Below are positions 8,656-17,454 of a stretch of 64,000 nucleotides of DNA, piece by piece. The stretch's first letter is position 1. Each line of letters starts with the position of its first letter. The stretch covers positions 2,345,909 to 2,409,908 of the forward strand of contig NZ_MQWC01000004.1 of assembly GCF_002954405.1 (NCBI RefSeq), written 5' to 3'. Both the position numbers and the translations under genes were made by a program. This DNA is from Salinibacter sp. 10B (GTDB lineage Bacteria; Bacteroidota; Rhodothermia; Rhodothermales; Salinibacteraceae). Below the pieces are notes generated by a model. It was not told the origin of the DNA, ran no database searches, and was given only the letters and a program-made list of their open reading frames with translations.

Positions 8656-10323
8656 TTACTCTTCTTTCGGCGTCAAAATCTCCTCGTACCGATTGCCGTC
8701 GTGCAGCAGCCGCACCGCCGCTTCCACCTGACGGTCCTGCGGAAGCAAGGCCGCCGTACGCTGCGACTCCGTAACGAACCGGGCGAGAATCTCCCGTTCC
8801 AAGTGCCGCTTCAAGTCCTCCGCATGGGTACGGAAGGCATCCCGCTTCTCGGCTCGAATCGCCTCCCGGAGTACCGCCACCTCCTCTTTGACCGCCTCGT
8901 AGGTGTCGGCCCCAAACTCCTGCCGGAGCTGACGAACCGCATGTTCGGCGTCGGTGGGATACCGAATTTCCTCCTTCTGGAGCCACACCCGGAAGTCCTC
9001 CAGTGTGCCGCCGGTGACCGCAAAATCCTCGGCCAGCGTGTCCCGCGAGGCGGCGTAGTGGTTGGCGTAGTAAAAGAACGCAGCGCGACGCTTCAGCGCG
9101 GCTTCGAGTGCACTCGTATCGGCAATCCGCACGGTCACATCGGGCCGAAGCCCATTTTGGTCGCGTACGGTGCGGCCGTGCGTGGTCGTGTGGGTTACCA
9201 TTGTCGTGTCGCCGGCGGTCGTCGTGTCGCGGAAGGGACTCTGATCCAGGTTCTGGATGCTCCGGCCACTGGGGGTGTGGTACTGGGCCGTCGTGATTTT
9301 CAGCGAGGTGTTGTGCGGGAGAGAACGAACGGCCTGCACGAGCCCTTTGCCGTAGGTGGTCGTTCCCAGGACCGCTCCCCGGTCGTGGTCCTGAACAGCC
9401 CCGGCCACAATCTCGCTTGCCGACGCGCTGTAGCCGTTCACCAACACCACGAGTGGCACATCGGGCATGAGAGGCGTGCGGTCACTCCGGTACGTGTTGC
9501 TGGCCTCGGACAGCCGCCCTTCGGTAGACACGATCACCGCTCCGTTCGGCAGAAAGAGCTCGGACACCTCAACCGCTGCACGTAACAATCCCCCGGGATT
9601 GTCCCGCAGATCGAGAACGACCCCGCGCAGGTCGTTCTGCTCGCGAAGGGCCTGCAGGGCCGACTCGACCTCCGCCGCCGCGTTGCGGGTAAAGCGCTCC
9701 AGTTTTACGTACCCGACATCCGACGCCTCCCCCACGAGACCGTTGTAGGTTACGTTTTCCAGATCAATCTCCTCCCGCTTGAGTGAAAATTCCAGGAGCG
9801 CCGGCGCCCCTTCCCGCTCGACCGTCACGCGCACCGTCGTGCCCGGCTCGCCCCGCAACAGCGTCTGCACGTCCTCCACCGACAGCGGCGCCACCGGCTG
9901 CTCGTTCACCTGCCGAAGCACGTCGCCTGCACGAATGCCCTGCTTGTATCCACTGGCCCCTTCCACCGGTGCCACCACCGTAATCTTGCCGCCGCGCGTG
10001 CCGATGTTTAGCCCCACGCCGCCGTACCGTCCCTCCGTGATAATATCAATGTTCGCGTTGTCGGCCTCGTCGAGGAACGTGGTGTAGGGATCGAGCTCAT
10101 CCAGCATCGCCTCGATGCCCGTCCGCATCAGATGCTTCGGACTTACGGGCGTGACATAGCTGGTCACGAGCTCCTCGTAGACGGCCCCAAAGATGCGGAA
10201 GTTTTTCCGAAGCTCAAAATAGTCGTCGTCCGGCGGCATCCAGGCTCCAACCCCAATCCCCAGCATCAGGGAGGAGACCAGCGAGACAACGATCAGGGAC
10301 ACTTTTAGTCGTTTGGAGATCAT
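8656..10323 (-). CDS. S41-family C-terminal processing peptidase (CtpA-like)
   Basis: A 555-residue exported serine protease. Order: signal anchor (~8-28), N-terminal helical domain, PDZ domain (~98-180, GGVGLNIGTRGGKITV ... KQGIRAGDVLRQVN), and the tail-specific protease core with LDLRDNPGGLL, the nucleophile in NGYSASASEI (Ser ~301) and the general base Lys ~326 in TYGKGLVQ. The ~130-residue C-terminal helical extension is usual for the longer Bacteroidota forms. Such enzymes cut unstructured C-termini in the periplasm. All catalytic residues are present. It is followed by tatC after ~100 bases. Confidence 0.95.
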   Translation of the reverse strand: MISKRLKVSLIVVSLVSSLMLGIGVGAWMPPDDDYFELRKNFRIFGAVYEELVTSYVTPVSPKHLMRTGIEAMLDELDPYTTFLDEADNANIDIITEGRYGGVGLNIGTRGGKITVVAPVEGASGYKQGIRAGDVLRQVNEQPVAPLSVEDVQTLLRGEPGTTVRVTVEREGAPALLEFSLKREEIDLENVTYNGLVGEASDVGYVKLERFTRNAAAEVESALQALREQNDLRGVVLDLRDNPGGLLRAAVEVSELFLPNGAVIVSTEGRLSEASNTYRSDRTPLMPDVPLVVLVNGYSASASEIVAGAVQDHDRGAVLGTTTYGKGLVQAVRSLPHNTSLKITTAQYHTPSGRSIQNLDQSPFRDTTTAGDTTMVTHTTTHGRTVRDQNGLRPDVTVRIADTSALEAALKRRAAFFYYANHYAASRDTLAEDFAVTGGTLEDFRVWLQKEEIRYPTDAEHAVRQLRQEFGADTYEAVKEEVAVLREAIRAEKRDAFRTHAEDLKRHLEREILARFVTESQRTAALLPQDRQVEAAVRLLHDGNRYEEILTPKEE

Positions 10324-10423
10324 GGCCAGTCTACCTCATCAGTTCAGCACGTGCTCCCTGCATCTGCGCATTAAGTTCCGCCGGGAGGCATCGGCCGGCG
10401 AACAGTCCCCTCCCCGTAGGCCA

Positions 10424-11284
10424 CTACTCTCCTTCCATGCCGAGCTCTTGCCGACGCTTGCGAGTCACCCACGCGGCAATGTAAATCGAGAGCTCATAAA
10501 GGCCTAGCAGCGGCAACGCCACAATGATCTGCGAGATCGGGTCGGGCGGCGTGAGGAAGGCACCCACCCCCAAAACCACGAGGAGGGCATACTTGCGATA
10601 CGCCCGCATCGTCTCCGGCGTCAGAATCCCCACCTTCGCCAGGAAATACACTACCACTGGCAGTTCGAACAGAATGCCCGTGCCCAGCGCCCAGAACGAC
10701 ACCATGCTGAAGTAGGTCATGATGTCGAAATGATTCTCGATCTGCGGCGACAGGGTGTACTGCGCAAAGAACTGAAGCGCCAGGGGCGTGAGGATGAGGT
10801 ACCCAAATGCGATGCCGAGCAGAAAGAAGAACGCAGCGAACGCCGCGGCAAAGCGCATGCCCGACTTTTCCTGCGGGTAAAGCGCCGGCTCGATGAATTT
10901 CCAGAAGTAGTAGACGACGACAGGAGAGCCCACGATAAGGCCCACGACGATAATGGTCCCAATGTCCGCAAAGAACTGACCCGTAATTGTACGGTTGAGC
11001 AGGTTCAGCTCTTCCGGACGCATCCCCAACAGCCCATACATGAAGAAATCAGGCCGGGTGGGCCCGATGAGGACGCGATTGACGATCCACTCGCTGAAGA
11101 AGGCGCAGAGGATGGTGGTGGTAAGCACTCCCGCACCGGCCTTAATCAGGGTCCACCGCAGTTCTTCGAGATGGTCCAGGAAGGGCATCACTCCCTGCTG
11201 ATCGGGCGCTGCGGCCTCGTTTGCCGCCCCGTCGCCCTGCATGCCGGGCGACATCTCCGTCTCTGGGGAAGGGACTTCTGGCAT
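10424..11284 (-). CDS. tatC: Sec-independent protein translocase TatC
   Basis: Core subunit of the twin-arginine translocase in the inner membrane, which recognises RR signal peptides. The family start FLDHLEELRW appears near residue 33, followed by six predicted helices. Conserved pieces include FYFWKFIEPALYPQEK and the FGYLILTPLALQFF loop. A ~30-residue acidic, Gln/Ala-rich N-terminal tail precedes the core; the ATG at 11284 is chosen because the further upstream in-frame codons add only a basic, unlike stretch. tatA/tatB are not in the window. Tat dependence is heavy in extreme halophiles, which fits the inferred lifestyle. Confidence 0.95.
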   Translation of the reverse strand: MPEVPSPETEMSPGMQGDGAANEAAAPDQQGVMPFLDHLEELRWTLIKAGAGVLTTTILCAFFSEWIVNRVLIGPTRPDFFMYGLLGMRPEELNLLNRTITGQFFADIGTIIVVGLIVGSPVVVYYFWKFIEPALYPQEKSGMRFAAAFAAFFFLLGIAFGYLILTPLALQFFAQYTLSPQIENHFDIMTYFSMVSFWALGTGILFELPVVVYFLAKVGILTPETMRAYRKYALLVVLGVGAFLTPPDPISQIIVALPLLGLYELSIYIAAWVTRKRRQELGMEGE

Positions 11285-11367
11285 CCGATTACGACTGTAA
11301 CGTGACAGGAAACACGGTCCCGATTTGGACCGCACGACGCTTCATCCCCCCGGGCTCCAGGATTCAC

Positions 11368-11976
11368 TTAGGCACTATCCGACCCACTGCTCTTGCCTTC
11401 TTGCAGGTTTAGGTCGAGAAGGGAATCGACCCAGAGCCCTTCATTCTCAATGCGCGTCTGGCCGCTGCTCCAGGTGAAGTTGAAGAGTGTAAGCAGGCCG
11501 ACCACCTCCAACCCCTCCCGCCGAAGCAGATGCAGGGCCCGTGAGGCACTGCGCCCACTGTTGATGATGTCGTCGAGCAGTACAACCGGCTGCTCCGGAT
11601 CAATGGGTCCTTCTACAAGCCGGCGCCGGCCATGCTCCTTGCGCTCATCTCGAATCAGTCCGCCCTTGAACGCGTCGCTCTCGGGACCCGACAGCACACT
11701 GCACACGAGCGGATAGGCCCCAAAGCCGTATCCTACGACCTGGTGCACGTCCTGGTCACGGAGGCGCCGCGTCAACACGGCCCCAACCTCGCTGAAGAGT
11801 TCTCCGTCGAGCATCGGAATGCGCGTGTCCAGCAGCCAGCCAATGGGCTGCCCGCGCGGATCCGTAATCAACTCGTCCTCGCGCCGAATGAGGGCTCGGT
11901 CGTAGAGACGACGACCGAGCTCGACCAGATCGGCCCGGGCCGAGGAGCTCAATGTGCTTCGGTCCATCGACGGCAT
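11368..11976 (-). CDS. PyrE-like phosphoribosyltransferase
   Basis: A 202-residue type I phosphoribosyltransferase. The PRPP-binding loop is VVLLDDIINSGRSA (residues ~135-148), and the upstream GGLIRDERKEHGRRRLVEG resembles the Lys-Asp-His-Gly loop of orotate phosphoribosyltransferase, so transfer of ribose-5-phosphate to orotate is the best guess. The protein is close to the usual OPRT length, but the hood region differs enough that another purine or pyrimidine substrate is possible. ATG at 11976 is chosen over the ATG at 11967 and an upstream TTG at 12024 because a weak GGAG lies before it. 215 bases of spacer separate it from glyA. Confidence 0.8.
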   Translation of the reverse strand: MPSMDRSTLSSSARADLVELGRRLYDRALIRREDELITDPRGQPIGWLLDTRIPMLDGELFSEVGAVLTRRLRDQDVHQVVGYGFGAYPLVCSVLSGPESDAFKGGLIRDERKEHGRRRLVEGPIDPEQPVVLLDDIINSGRSASRALHLLRREGLEVVGLLTLFNFTWSSGQTRIENEGLWVDSLLDLNLQEGKSSGSDSA

Positions 11977-12176
11977 TGAATCTACACTCCAATCATGGGG
12001 AAACGGAGGGGGGTCGGAAGGCAAGGGCCGCGGAGGGCTGAACAGAAGATGTCAACTGTCGAGCGTACAGGCGCGTTCCGCTCCAGACGGCTCATACCAA
12101 TGACCTCGGAGTGTCGTTAGAACCCAACGGGATTACGGAAAAAGGGAACAGGCCTCGGCGGCGGGAAGCAATGCAG

Positions 12177-12250
12177 CCGTGGCTAGGCTACGGGGCCATT
12201 GTTGCGCAGCGGAACCATATCTAAGCTATGGAGCCGTAGCTAAGCTACGG
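12177..12250. repeat. Three 17-bp palindromes at the glyA 3' end
   Basis: Three 17-bp near-palindromes occur at 12177-12193 (one mismatch pair), 12215-12231 (one mismatch pair) and 12234-12250 (perfect arms CCGTAGCT / AGCTACGG around one base). The last overlaps the glyA stop codon. They share a core of the form CC-TA-CTA-GCTA-GG. They may form alternative hairpins at the end of the glyA message or serve as protein-binding sites; there is no U-tract. Confidence 0.6.
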
Positions 12251-13538
12251 CAGCATCGTAGAGCGGAAATTGGTCGCAGAGGTCTTTCACTTCTCGCTTC
12301 ACGTTCTGCTGGACCTCTTCATCCTCTGGATTCTGCAGCACCTGATCAATGAGGGCACCCACGTGTGCAAACTCGTCGGTCCCGAATCCGCGCGTGGTCA
12401 TGGCGGGGGTGCCGAGGCGGAGGCCACTCGTTACAAACGGGCTCTTGTCGTCAAACGGCACCATGTTTTTATTGGCGGTGATGCCCGCCTCTTCGAGCGC
12501 CGTCTCGGCCGTTTTGCCGGTGATGCCCTTATTTCGCAGGTCAATGAGGATGAGGTGGTTATCGGTGCCGTCGGACACGAGGTCGTAGCCTCGATCTGTC
12601 ATCGCCGCCCCGAGCGCCTTTGCATTGTCGACCACCTGCTGTGCATACTCGTCAAACGACGGCTGCAGGGCTTCCTTGAAGGCCACGGCCTTTGCGGCAA
12701 TCACGTGCATGAGGGGTCCGCCCTGCGTGCCGGGGAAGACAGCGGAATCCAGAAGCTCGCTCATCATCTTCGTCCGGCCGCTCTTGCGGGCCGTCTTGCC
12801 CATCGGATTCTCGTAGTCGTCGCCCAGCAGGATCATGCCGCCGCGCGGGCCGCGGAGCGTCTTGTGCGTCGTGGTGGTGACGACGTGGGTGTGGGGCATG
12901 GGGTCGTTGAGCACGCCCCCCGCAATGAGGCCGGCCGTGTGGGCCATGTCCATCCAAAGATAGGCCCCCACCTCGTCGGCAATGTCGCGGAACGCCTCAT
13001 AGTCAAAGTCGCGCGGGTAGGCACTGGCCCCGATCGAAATCATCTTCGGCTGTACCTCCTTGGCCCGGTCGCGCACCTTGTTCATGTCGATGCGCCCGGT
13101 GTCCTTTTCCACCCCGTAGTACTCGGCGTTGTAGAGGATGCCGGAAAAGTTGACGGGGGAGCCGTGCGTAAGGTGGCCGCCATGGGAAAGGTCGAGGCCG
13201 AGGAACGTATCGCCTGGCTCCAGTAGCGTCAGGTAGACCGCCGCATTGGCCTGCGCACCGGCGTGCGGCTGGACGTTCACCCAGTCGCAGCCGAAGAGCT
13301 CCTGTGCACGCTCCTGCGCCAGCTCTTCCGCCACGTCCACGTACTTGCAGCCGCCGTAGTAGCGCTTGCCCGGCAGGCCTTCAGCGTACTTGTTGGTGAG
13401 AGGAGTGCCCATCGCCTCCATCACGGCGGGGGAGGCGAAATTTTCGGAGGCGATGAGCTCCAGCCCGTCGTTCTGGCGCTGCACCTCCTTCTGGATGGCA
13501 TCGTAGACTTCGGGGTCCTGCGTGGAAAGACGACTCAT
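12240..13538 (-). CDS. glyA: Serine hydroxymethyltransferase
   Basis: PLP enzyme that converts serine and tetrahydrofolate to glycine and 5,10-methylene-THF in the cytosol. The 432 residues are family length. Signatures: [16 protein letters not shown] near the N-terminus, [15 protein letters not shown], the substrate loop [31 protein letters not shown], and the PLP lysine in [15 protein letters not shown] (Lys ~229). All are intact. It is apparently transcribed alone: 374 bases precede it and a palindrome triplet lies at its end. Confidence 0.98.
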   Translation of the reverse strand: MSRLSTQDPEVYDAIQKEVQRQNDGLELIASENFASPAVMEAMGTPLTNKYAEGLPGKRYYGGCKYVDVAEELAQERAQELFGCDWVNVQPHAGAQANAAVYLTLLEPGDTFLGLDLSHGGHLTHGSPVNFSGILYNAEYYGVEKDTGRIDMNKVRDRAKEVQPKMISIGASAYPRDFDYEAFRDIADEVGAYLWMDMAHTAGLIAGGVLNDPMPHTHVVTTTTHKTLRGPRGGMILLGDDYENPMGKTARKSGRTKMMSELLDSAVFPGTQGGPLMHVIAAKAVAFKEALQPSFDEYAQQVVDNAKALGAAMTDRGYDLVSDGTDNHLILIDLRNKGITGKTAETALEEAGITANKNMVPFDDKSPFVTSGLRLGTPAMTTRGFGTDEFAHVGALIDQVLQNPEDEEVQQNVKREVKDLCDQFPLYDAAVA

Positions 13539-13912
13539 CAGGGGAAATGGCTTGAGGACGATAGCGTCGAACGTGTCATTCCAGCTCCATGGGGGAGGGA
13601 CGTTGTGGAGGATCCGTCCTGGGCTCGATCCAGGAATGGACGTTTGAACGAAGAGGCTCCTCCACCACGTCCACGGTCAGCGGGGCCTCTTCCCTCCAAT
13701 CCGCCGAAACGGCTTCTGGCATCGCAGGTCTATTGAAATTACGACAGCAGGCCGACAACCGAAACTGCATTCTAAACTCAAAAACGAAATCGGATTCAAT
13801 TGCTGTCCTCGCGCTGTGGGGCGTGGCGGTGTAAAAGCAGGTCTGGACGAATTGTGGCAAGGAATCTCTCGCCCTCTCCTCCCTTCCTACGCCCACACGT
13901 CTCCCTCCAGAT
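13539..13912. other. Intergenic, no gene seen
   Basis: 374 bases upstream of glyA. Both strands hold only short open frames with no recognisable product. It must contain the glyA promoter and leader; I see no known riboswitch fold. Confidence 0.5.
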
Positions 13913-14596
13913 TTAGTGCGTCATCGCATAGGTGAGGATGTTGACCCCCATTCGAAGGGCAGCACGGCGCTTCTCCGGTGGATTGTTGTGCACCGACGCC
14001 GGTTCCCACCCGTCTCCAAGGTCGGTCTCGTGCGTGTAGAAGACCATCACACGTCCACTGTCGTGGAGAAGGCCGTAGCCCTGCGGCCGCTCGCCGTCGT
14101 GCTCGTGAATCTTGGGCAGGCCGTCCGAAAAGGTGTACCGGGTGCTGTAGATCGGATGGTCGAACGGGAGTTCCACAAGCTCCTTCTCCGGAAACACCTT
14201 CTTTAGCTCCTCGCGGATGTACTCGTCGAGGCCGTAGTTGTCATCAATGTGCAGGAACCCGCCCTGCTGCAAGTAGCGGCGCAGTCGGTCGGCCTCGGCC
14301 GGGGAAAAGGTGACGTTGCCGTGCCCGGTGAGATAGAGGTACGGATAGGTAAAGACCTTGTCGCTCGTCAACTCCACCACCGCCTCCTGCGGTCTCACGT
14401 CGAGCAGCGTATGCTGTCGCACAAACGCGAGAAGCTCCGTCAGCGACTCCTCGTCGCTGTACCAGTCGCCTCCCCCGCTGTACTTTACCCGGGCCACCTG
14501 AACGGAGGCGTCTTCCTGAGCCACCGCAGGAGCAATCATGCCCGCCCCGGCAAGCCCCATCACCACAAAGAACAGCACACGGAAACCGTATTGCAT
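13913..14596 (-). CDS. Exported DUF4159-domain protein
   Basis: A 227-residue protein with a signal peptide (residues 1-26, GLAGAGMIAPAVA then QED) and a DUF4159 domain: VQVARVKYSGGGDWYSDE, YPYLYLTGHG, LRRYLQQGGFLHIDDNYG, ELPFDHPIYSTRYTF, and RVMVFYTHETDLGDGWE. The fold resembles the glutamine-amidotransferase-like domains found in large Bacteroidota membrane proteins that sit with MoxR/BatA type clusters, but here it stands alone with no such partners nearby. The role is unknown; cell-envelope location is inferred from the signal. Confidence 0.88.
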   Translation of the reverse strand: MQYGFRVLFFVVMGLAGAGMIAPAVAQEDASVQVARVKYSGGGDWYSDEESLTELLAFVRQHTLLDVRPQEAVVELTSDKVFTYPYLYLTGHGNVTFSPAEADRLRRYLQQGGFLHIDDNYGLDEYIREELKKVFPEKELVELPFDHPIYSTRYTFSDGLPKIHEHDGERPQGYGLLHDSGRVMVFYTHETDLGDGWEPASVHNNPPEKRRAALRMGVNILTYAMTH

Positions 14597-14792
14597 GACC
14601 GAGCCCGGAATATAGGGATGTACGGAGTACTGAAAACCCGCCTGCGCACGGCAAGTTCACGACAGCGGTCCACTGCCGCAAGATCCAACATCATTTCTAC
14701 GGTCTCGGTCCCCCCGTGGGAAACGCCCCTCCTACTCGCTGAGAGGACTTCCACTCCGTGTCGGGAGGTCGACGACCATACGGCCGAGAAGC

Positions 14793-15170
14793 CTACTCAA
14801 GCTCCAGCCGCCGGTCGATCTCATCAATCGAACGCCGGGCAAGGCCCAGATTGCCCTCATCGCGATCGATCACGAGATGAATAAACACGTCCTCGTGATT
14901 TCCGCACATGCGCGTGAGGTGGTACTGCTGCTCAAGCGTCACCAGGACATCCTGAATCTCGTCGTCAAGATCGAGGTCGTGGAGAATGTCTTTCTTCGAA
15001 CGGACGACCTCCGTATTGCCGGCCCCGGCAAGCTCCATGTCGAGATCGCGCCCCCCGATGGTGCCCAACGTCATGCCACTTGTGTAGTCAACGATAGCGG
15101 CACCGATGGCTCCATCAATGGCCTGAAGCTCTTCAAGCGCGTTCTGAACGTCAAGGGTATCGGTTGCCAT
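14793..15170 (-). CDS. Roadblock/LC7-like small protein
   Basis: A 125-residue cytosolic acidic protein. The pattern LEELQAIDGAIGAAIVDYTSGMTLGTIGG (read as separate pieces DGAIGAAIVDYTSG and MTLGT) matches the first helix-strand part of roadblock/LC7 domains, and VLVTLEQQYHLTRM plus DVFIHLVIDRDEGNLGLARR matches the second strand-helix part. In bacteria such domains regulate small GTPases (MglA-type) or stand alone. No GTPase gene is adjacent. The family assignment is by pattern only. Confidence 0.65.
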   Translation of the reverse strand: MATDTLDVQNALEELQAIDGAIGAAIVDYTSGMTLGTIGGRDLDMELAGAGNTEVVRSKKDILHDLDLDDEIQDVLVTLEQQYHLTRMCGNHEDVFIHLVIDRDEGNLGLARRSIDEIDRRLELE

Positions 15171-15782
15171 GGTACGGGATGAATTGTGAGAAAGAAGACG
15201 TGACCTTTCGCGCGAAACGACGCCTGTTCATAAGTCTGCGGCGCAATGGCCCCTCGCGAAGCCGCGGAGCTGCGCACGACTATCGTTTCGGCATTCCCCG
15301 CAGGGAGCGGGGATCGGCGTACCTGGAGGCTGAAGGAAGGAAATACGCAGATGCCCTCCCTATGCAAAAGACAATCTACGTTCCTTTTCAATGTGCCGCC
15401 CGTTCTATTTACTGATTCTTCCCCTTCCCGGCTTCGGCATACCTCTCGTCGCACTGTACGGCAAGACCGTCCTCGACGTTGTGACGCGTCCCGATGGTCG
15501 GGTGCGATCGCCCGACCACTTCAGACACGTCCGCCCCCCGCATTTCGCCCTTCTTGCTGCCAAGTCGCCCTCCAACACGTGTCTTCCCCACCCGACGCAC
15601 GGGTTGTCTCCCCTCTCGGAAGACGCCGCCCCTGTCCCCCGCTGGGGTGTATTTGCCAGTGGAATACGAACCTACTCAGGATTCCGTCCTTCTTTCCCAG
15701 ACGGTCGCCGGTTCTTTTTCCCACAAGAGGCCCTCCCTGATTGCGCTCATCCCGAAGTGCCCGTCCCGTCTTCGCTCCTGCA
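15171..15782. other. Intergenic, no gene seen
   Basis: 612 bases upstream of the roadblock-like gene and downstream of the surface-protein gene at 15783. Only short unconvincing frames occur on either strand. A G/C-rich hairpin is possible near 15297-15313 (CCCCGC ... GCGGGG). Nothing else is supported. Confidence 0.45.
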
Positions 15783-17315
15783 TTATTCTTGTTCAGTGGA
15801 CGTCTCCGAAGTCTCAGGGGATCCACCGTCGATGAGGCCGAGGCCCGGATACTCGCTGCCGCCTCGCCCCACGTACGTCCAGGAGCGCGCCCAATTCTCT
15901 TGCTCGCCAAATGCGCCGATATAATCCACCGCCTCAAAGAAGTCGCCCCTCGGCTCTGGAACGCCGGAAACCACGAGGGCCTCTTGCGTGGGGCGGGGAT
16001 CGAGCGCCCGCAAAAATCCGCGGGAGCTCCGCGAGAGGGTCTGGAGGGGCACCTGGCCGGTGAGCGTGTTGTTGTCGGCCAGGTAGTCGGCCACCCGCTC
16101 ACCGAACGCTCCGTCGTTCACGACGAGGCCACTCGCTGCTACGCCCTTGCCCGTCACAAACGAACCGGCAATCTGACCAAAGAGATTTCCTTCGAGCTGG
16201 AGCGTGCCGTCCTCGAATCGCGCGCGGCTATCGCCGGTCTCGGTGCCGGATACGTCTTCGATGCGAACGAGCTTCTGAGGAAAGTCGACGAACATCGAGT
16301 TGTGGTACGCCCCGGCAAAGTTGTCACGGAGGTTGAGCGCCGTGCTGCCGGTGCCCTGCATGCCCGACCCCACGTACGTCATATTGTAGAGCTGGGGAGC
16401 AGAGTACGGTTTACTGTCTTCCCCTCCGTAATTCGCCTCACCGCCGTCGTGCTCCCCGGCGTGGTCGGCGTAGTAGCTGTTTTGAATGGCGAGCCAGAAC
16501 TGGCCGCGTCCCTGGTAGCCCTGATCGATGTCGTAGGAGTCGTCCGTGGCGAAGGCCGAGACCAGATGCTTCGCGTCCACGGTCCCGCCAAACCACTCGA
16601 AGCCGTCGTCCTTGTTGTTGAAGACCTCGACGTACTCGATGGTGGTGCCGCGCCCGACGCCCCCGAGCGTGAGGCCGTTGATTTCCTCGTTCTCCTTGAG
16701 CACCGTCCCGCCGTGACGGATAGAGACGTAGCGAAGCACCCCGGAGCTGTCGCTCGGATCGTCCCCGCCGTACACATTTCGGAAGGCATCGGGCGGCACG
16801 CCCTCGATGTCATGAAGACCGGCAGCGGTATTGATGGGGGCCCGACCCAGAATGATGACGCCGCCCCACCCGCCGCGAAAGTCGTCAGGGAGATCCTCGG
16901 TCGTCGTTAGATCGTCCTTGATGCTCGTGAAAATGATCGGCTTCTCCGCAGTGCCCTCGGCGAAGATCGTACCGCCGCGAGCCACGACGAGCGCGCTGGC
17001 GTCGGCCCCGTCCCCGGCATCTCCCTTCACGACCGTGCCCGGCTCGACCCGAAGCGTCTGCCCTTTGTCGACGAACACGAGGTCATCCAGAATCCAGACG
17101 TAGTCGCTTGTCCAGGTGACGTCCGGGCCGTGGGTGGGATGCGCGATACCGGCGGTACTGGTGCCGATTACCACAGCCTTTTGGCCATCCACGGTGGTCG
17201 TGTCGTAGGTGGCCGCGGACTGCCCCTGTGCAGGCAGGGTCATCAGCCCAAACGCAGCGAAGAAAATGTACAAGACACGTACAGCAAAGTGCATGGGGGA
17301 AGCAAGTCGATTCAT
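15783..17315 (-). CDS. Exported beta-helix-like surface protein, paralogue of 17455
   Basis: A 510-residue protein with a signal peptide (LYIFFAAFGLMTLPAQGQS, start ATG 17315). It shares the same succession of motifs as its neighbour at 17455: VTWTSD, FVDKGQTLRVEPGTVVKG, ADASALVVARGGTIFAEGTA, PIIFTS, RGGWGGVIILGRAPIN, LRYVSIRHGG, INGLTLGGVG, TIEYVEVFNNKDDGFEWFGG and YDIDQGYQGRGQFWLA. Short repeated turns suggest a right-handed beta-helix. It lacks a lipobox, unlike the paralogue. Such proteins are commonly encoded beside TonB receptors in Bacteroidota and are sometimes mislabelled multidrug transporters. It has 140 bases to the upstream paralogue, with a terminator between them. The function is unknown; a surface substrate-binding role is inferred. 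Confidence 0.8.
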   Translation of the reverse strand: MNRLASPMHFAVRVLYIFFAAFGLMTLPAQGQSAATYDTTTVDGQKAVVIGTSTAGIAHPTHGPDVTWTSDYVWILDDLVFVDKGQTLRVEPGTVVKGDAGDGADASALVVARGGTIFAEGTAEKPIIFTSIKDDLTTTEDLPDDFRGGWGGVIILGRAPINTAAGLHDIEGVPPDAFRNVYGGDDPSDSSGVLRYVSIRHGGTVLKENEEINGLTLGGVGRGTTIEYVEVFNNKDDGFEWFGGTVDAKHLVSAFATDDSYDIDQGYQGRGQFWLAIQNSYYADHAGEHDGGEANYGGEDSKPYSAPQLYNMTYVGSGMQGTGSTALNLRDNFAGAYHNSMFVDFPQKLVRIEDVSGTETGDSRARFEDGTLQLEGNLFGQIAGSFVTGKGVAASGLVVNDGAFGERVADYLADNNTLTGQVPLQTLSRSSRGFLRALDPRPTQEALVVSGVPEPRGDFFEAVDYIGAFGEQENWARSWTYVGRGGSEYPGLGLIDGGSPETSETSTEQE

Positions 17316-17371
17316 AGTCAACGTAACGCCCCGCCGCCCCTCACGGATTGAGAGAATGGTCCGGCGAAGGC

Positions 17372-17418
17372 AAAAAAACACCGGACGCCCCGACCATAGT
17401 CGGGACGCCCGGCGTGTG
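17372..17418 (-). terminator. Intrinsic terminator after the surface lipoprotein gene
   Basis: On the minus strand a G/C-rich imperfect hairpin (17378-17418, centre CATA at 17395-17398) is followed by seven T residues (A run at 17372-17378 on the plus strand). It lies 37 bases past the stop of the gene at 17455. Confidence 0.75.
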
Positions 17419-17454
17419 TGGTCGTCTAGACCCTACAGGTCACTCCACAGCGGA

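Noticed and set aside
13576-13896. 106-codon minus-strand frame upstream of glyA
   Set aside because: No family, no ribosome site, and composition unlike neighbouring proteins.
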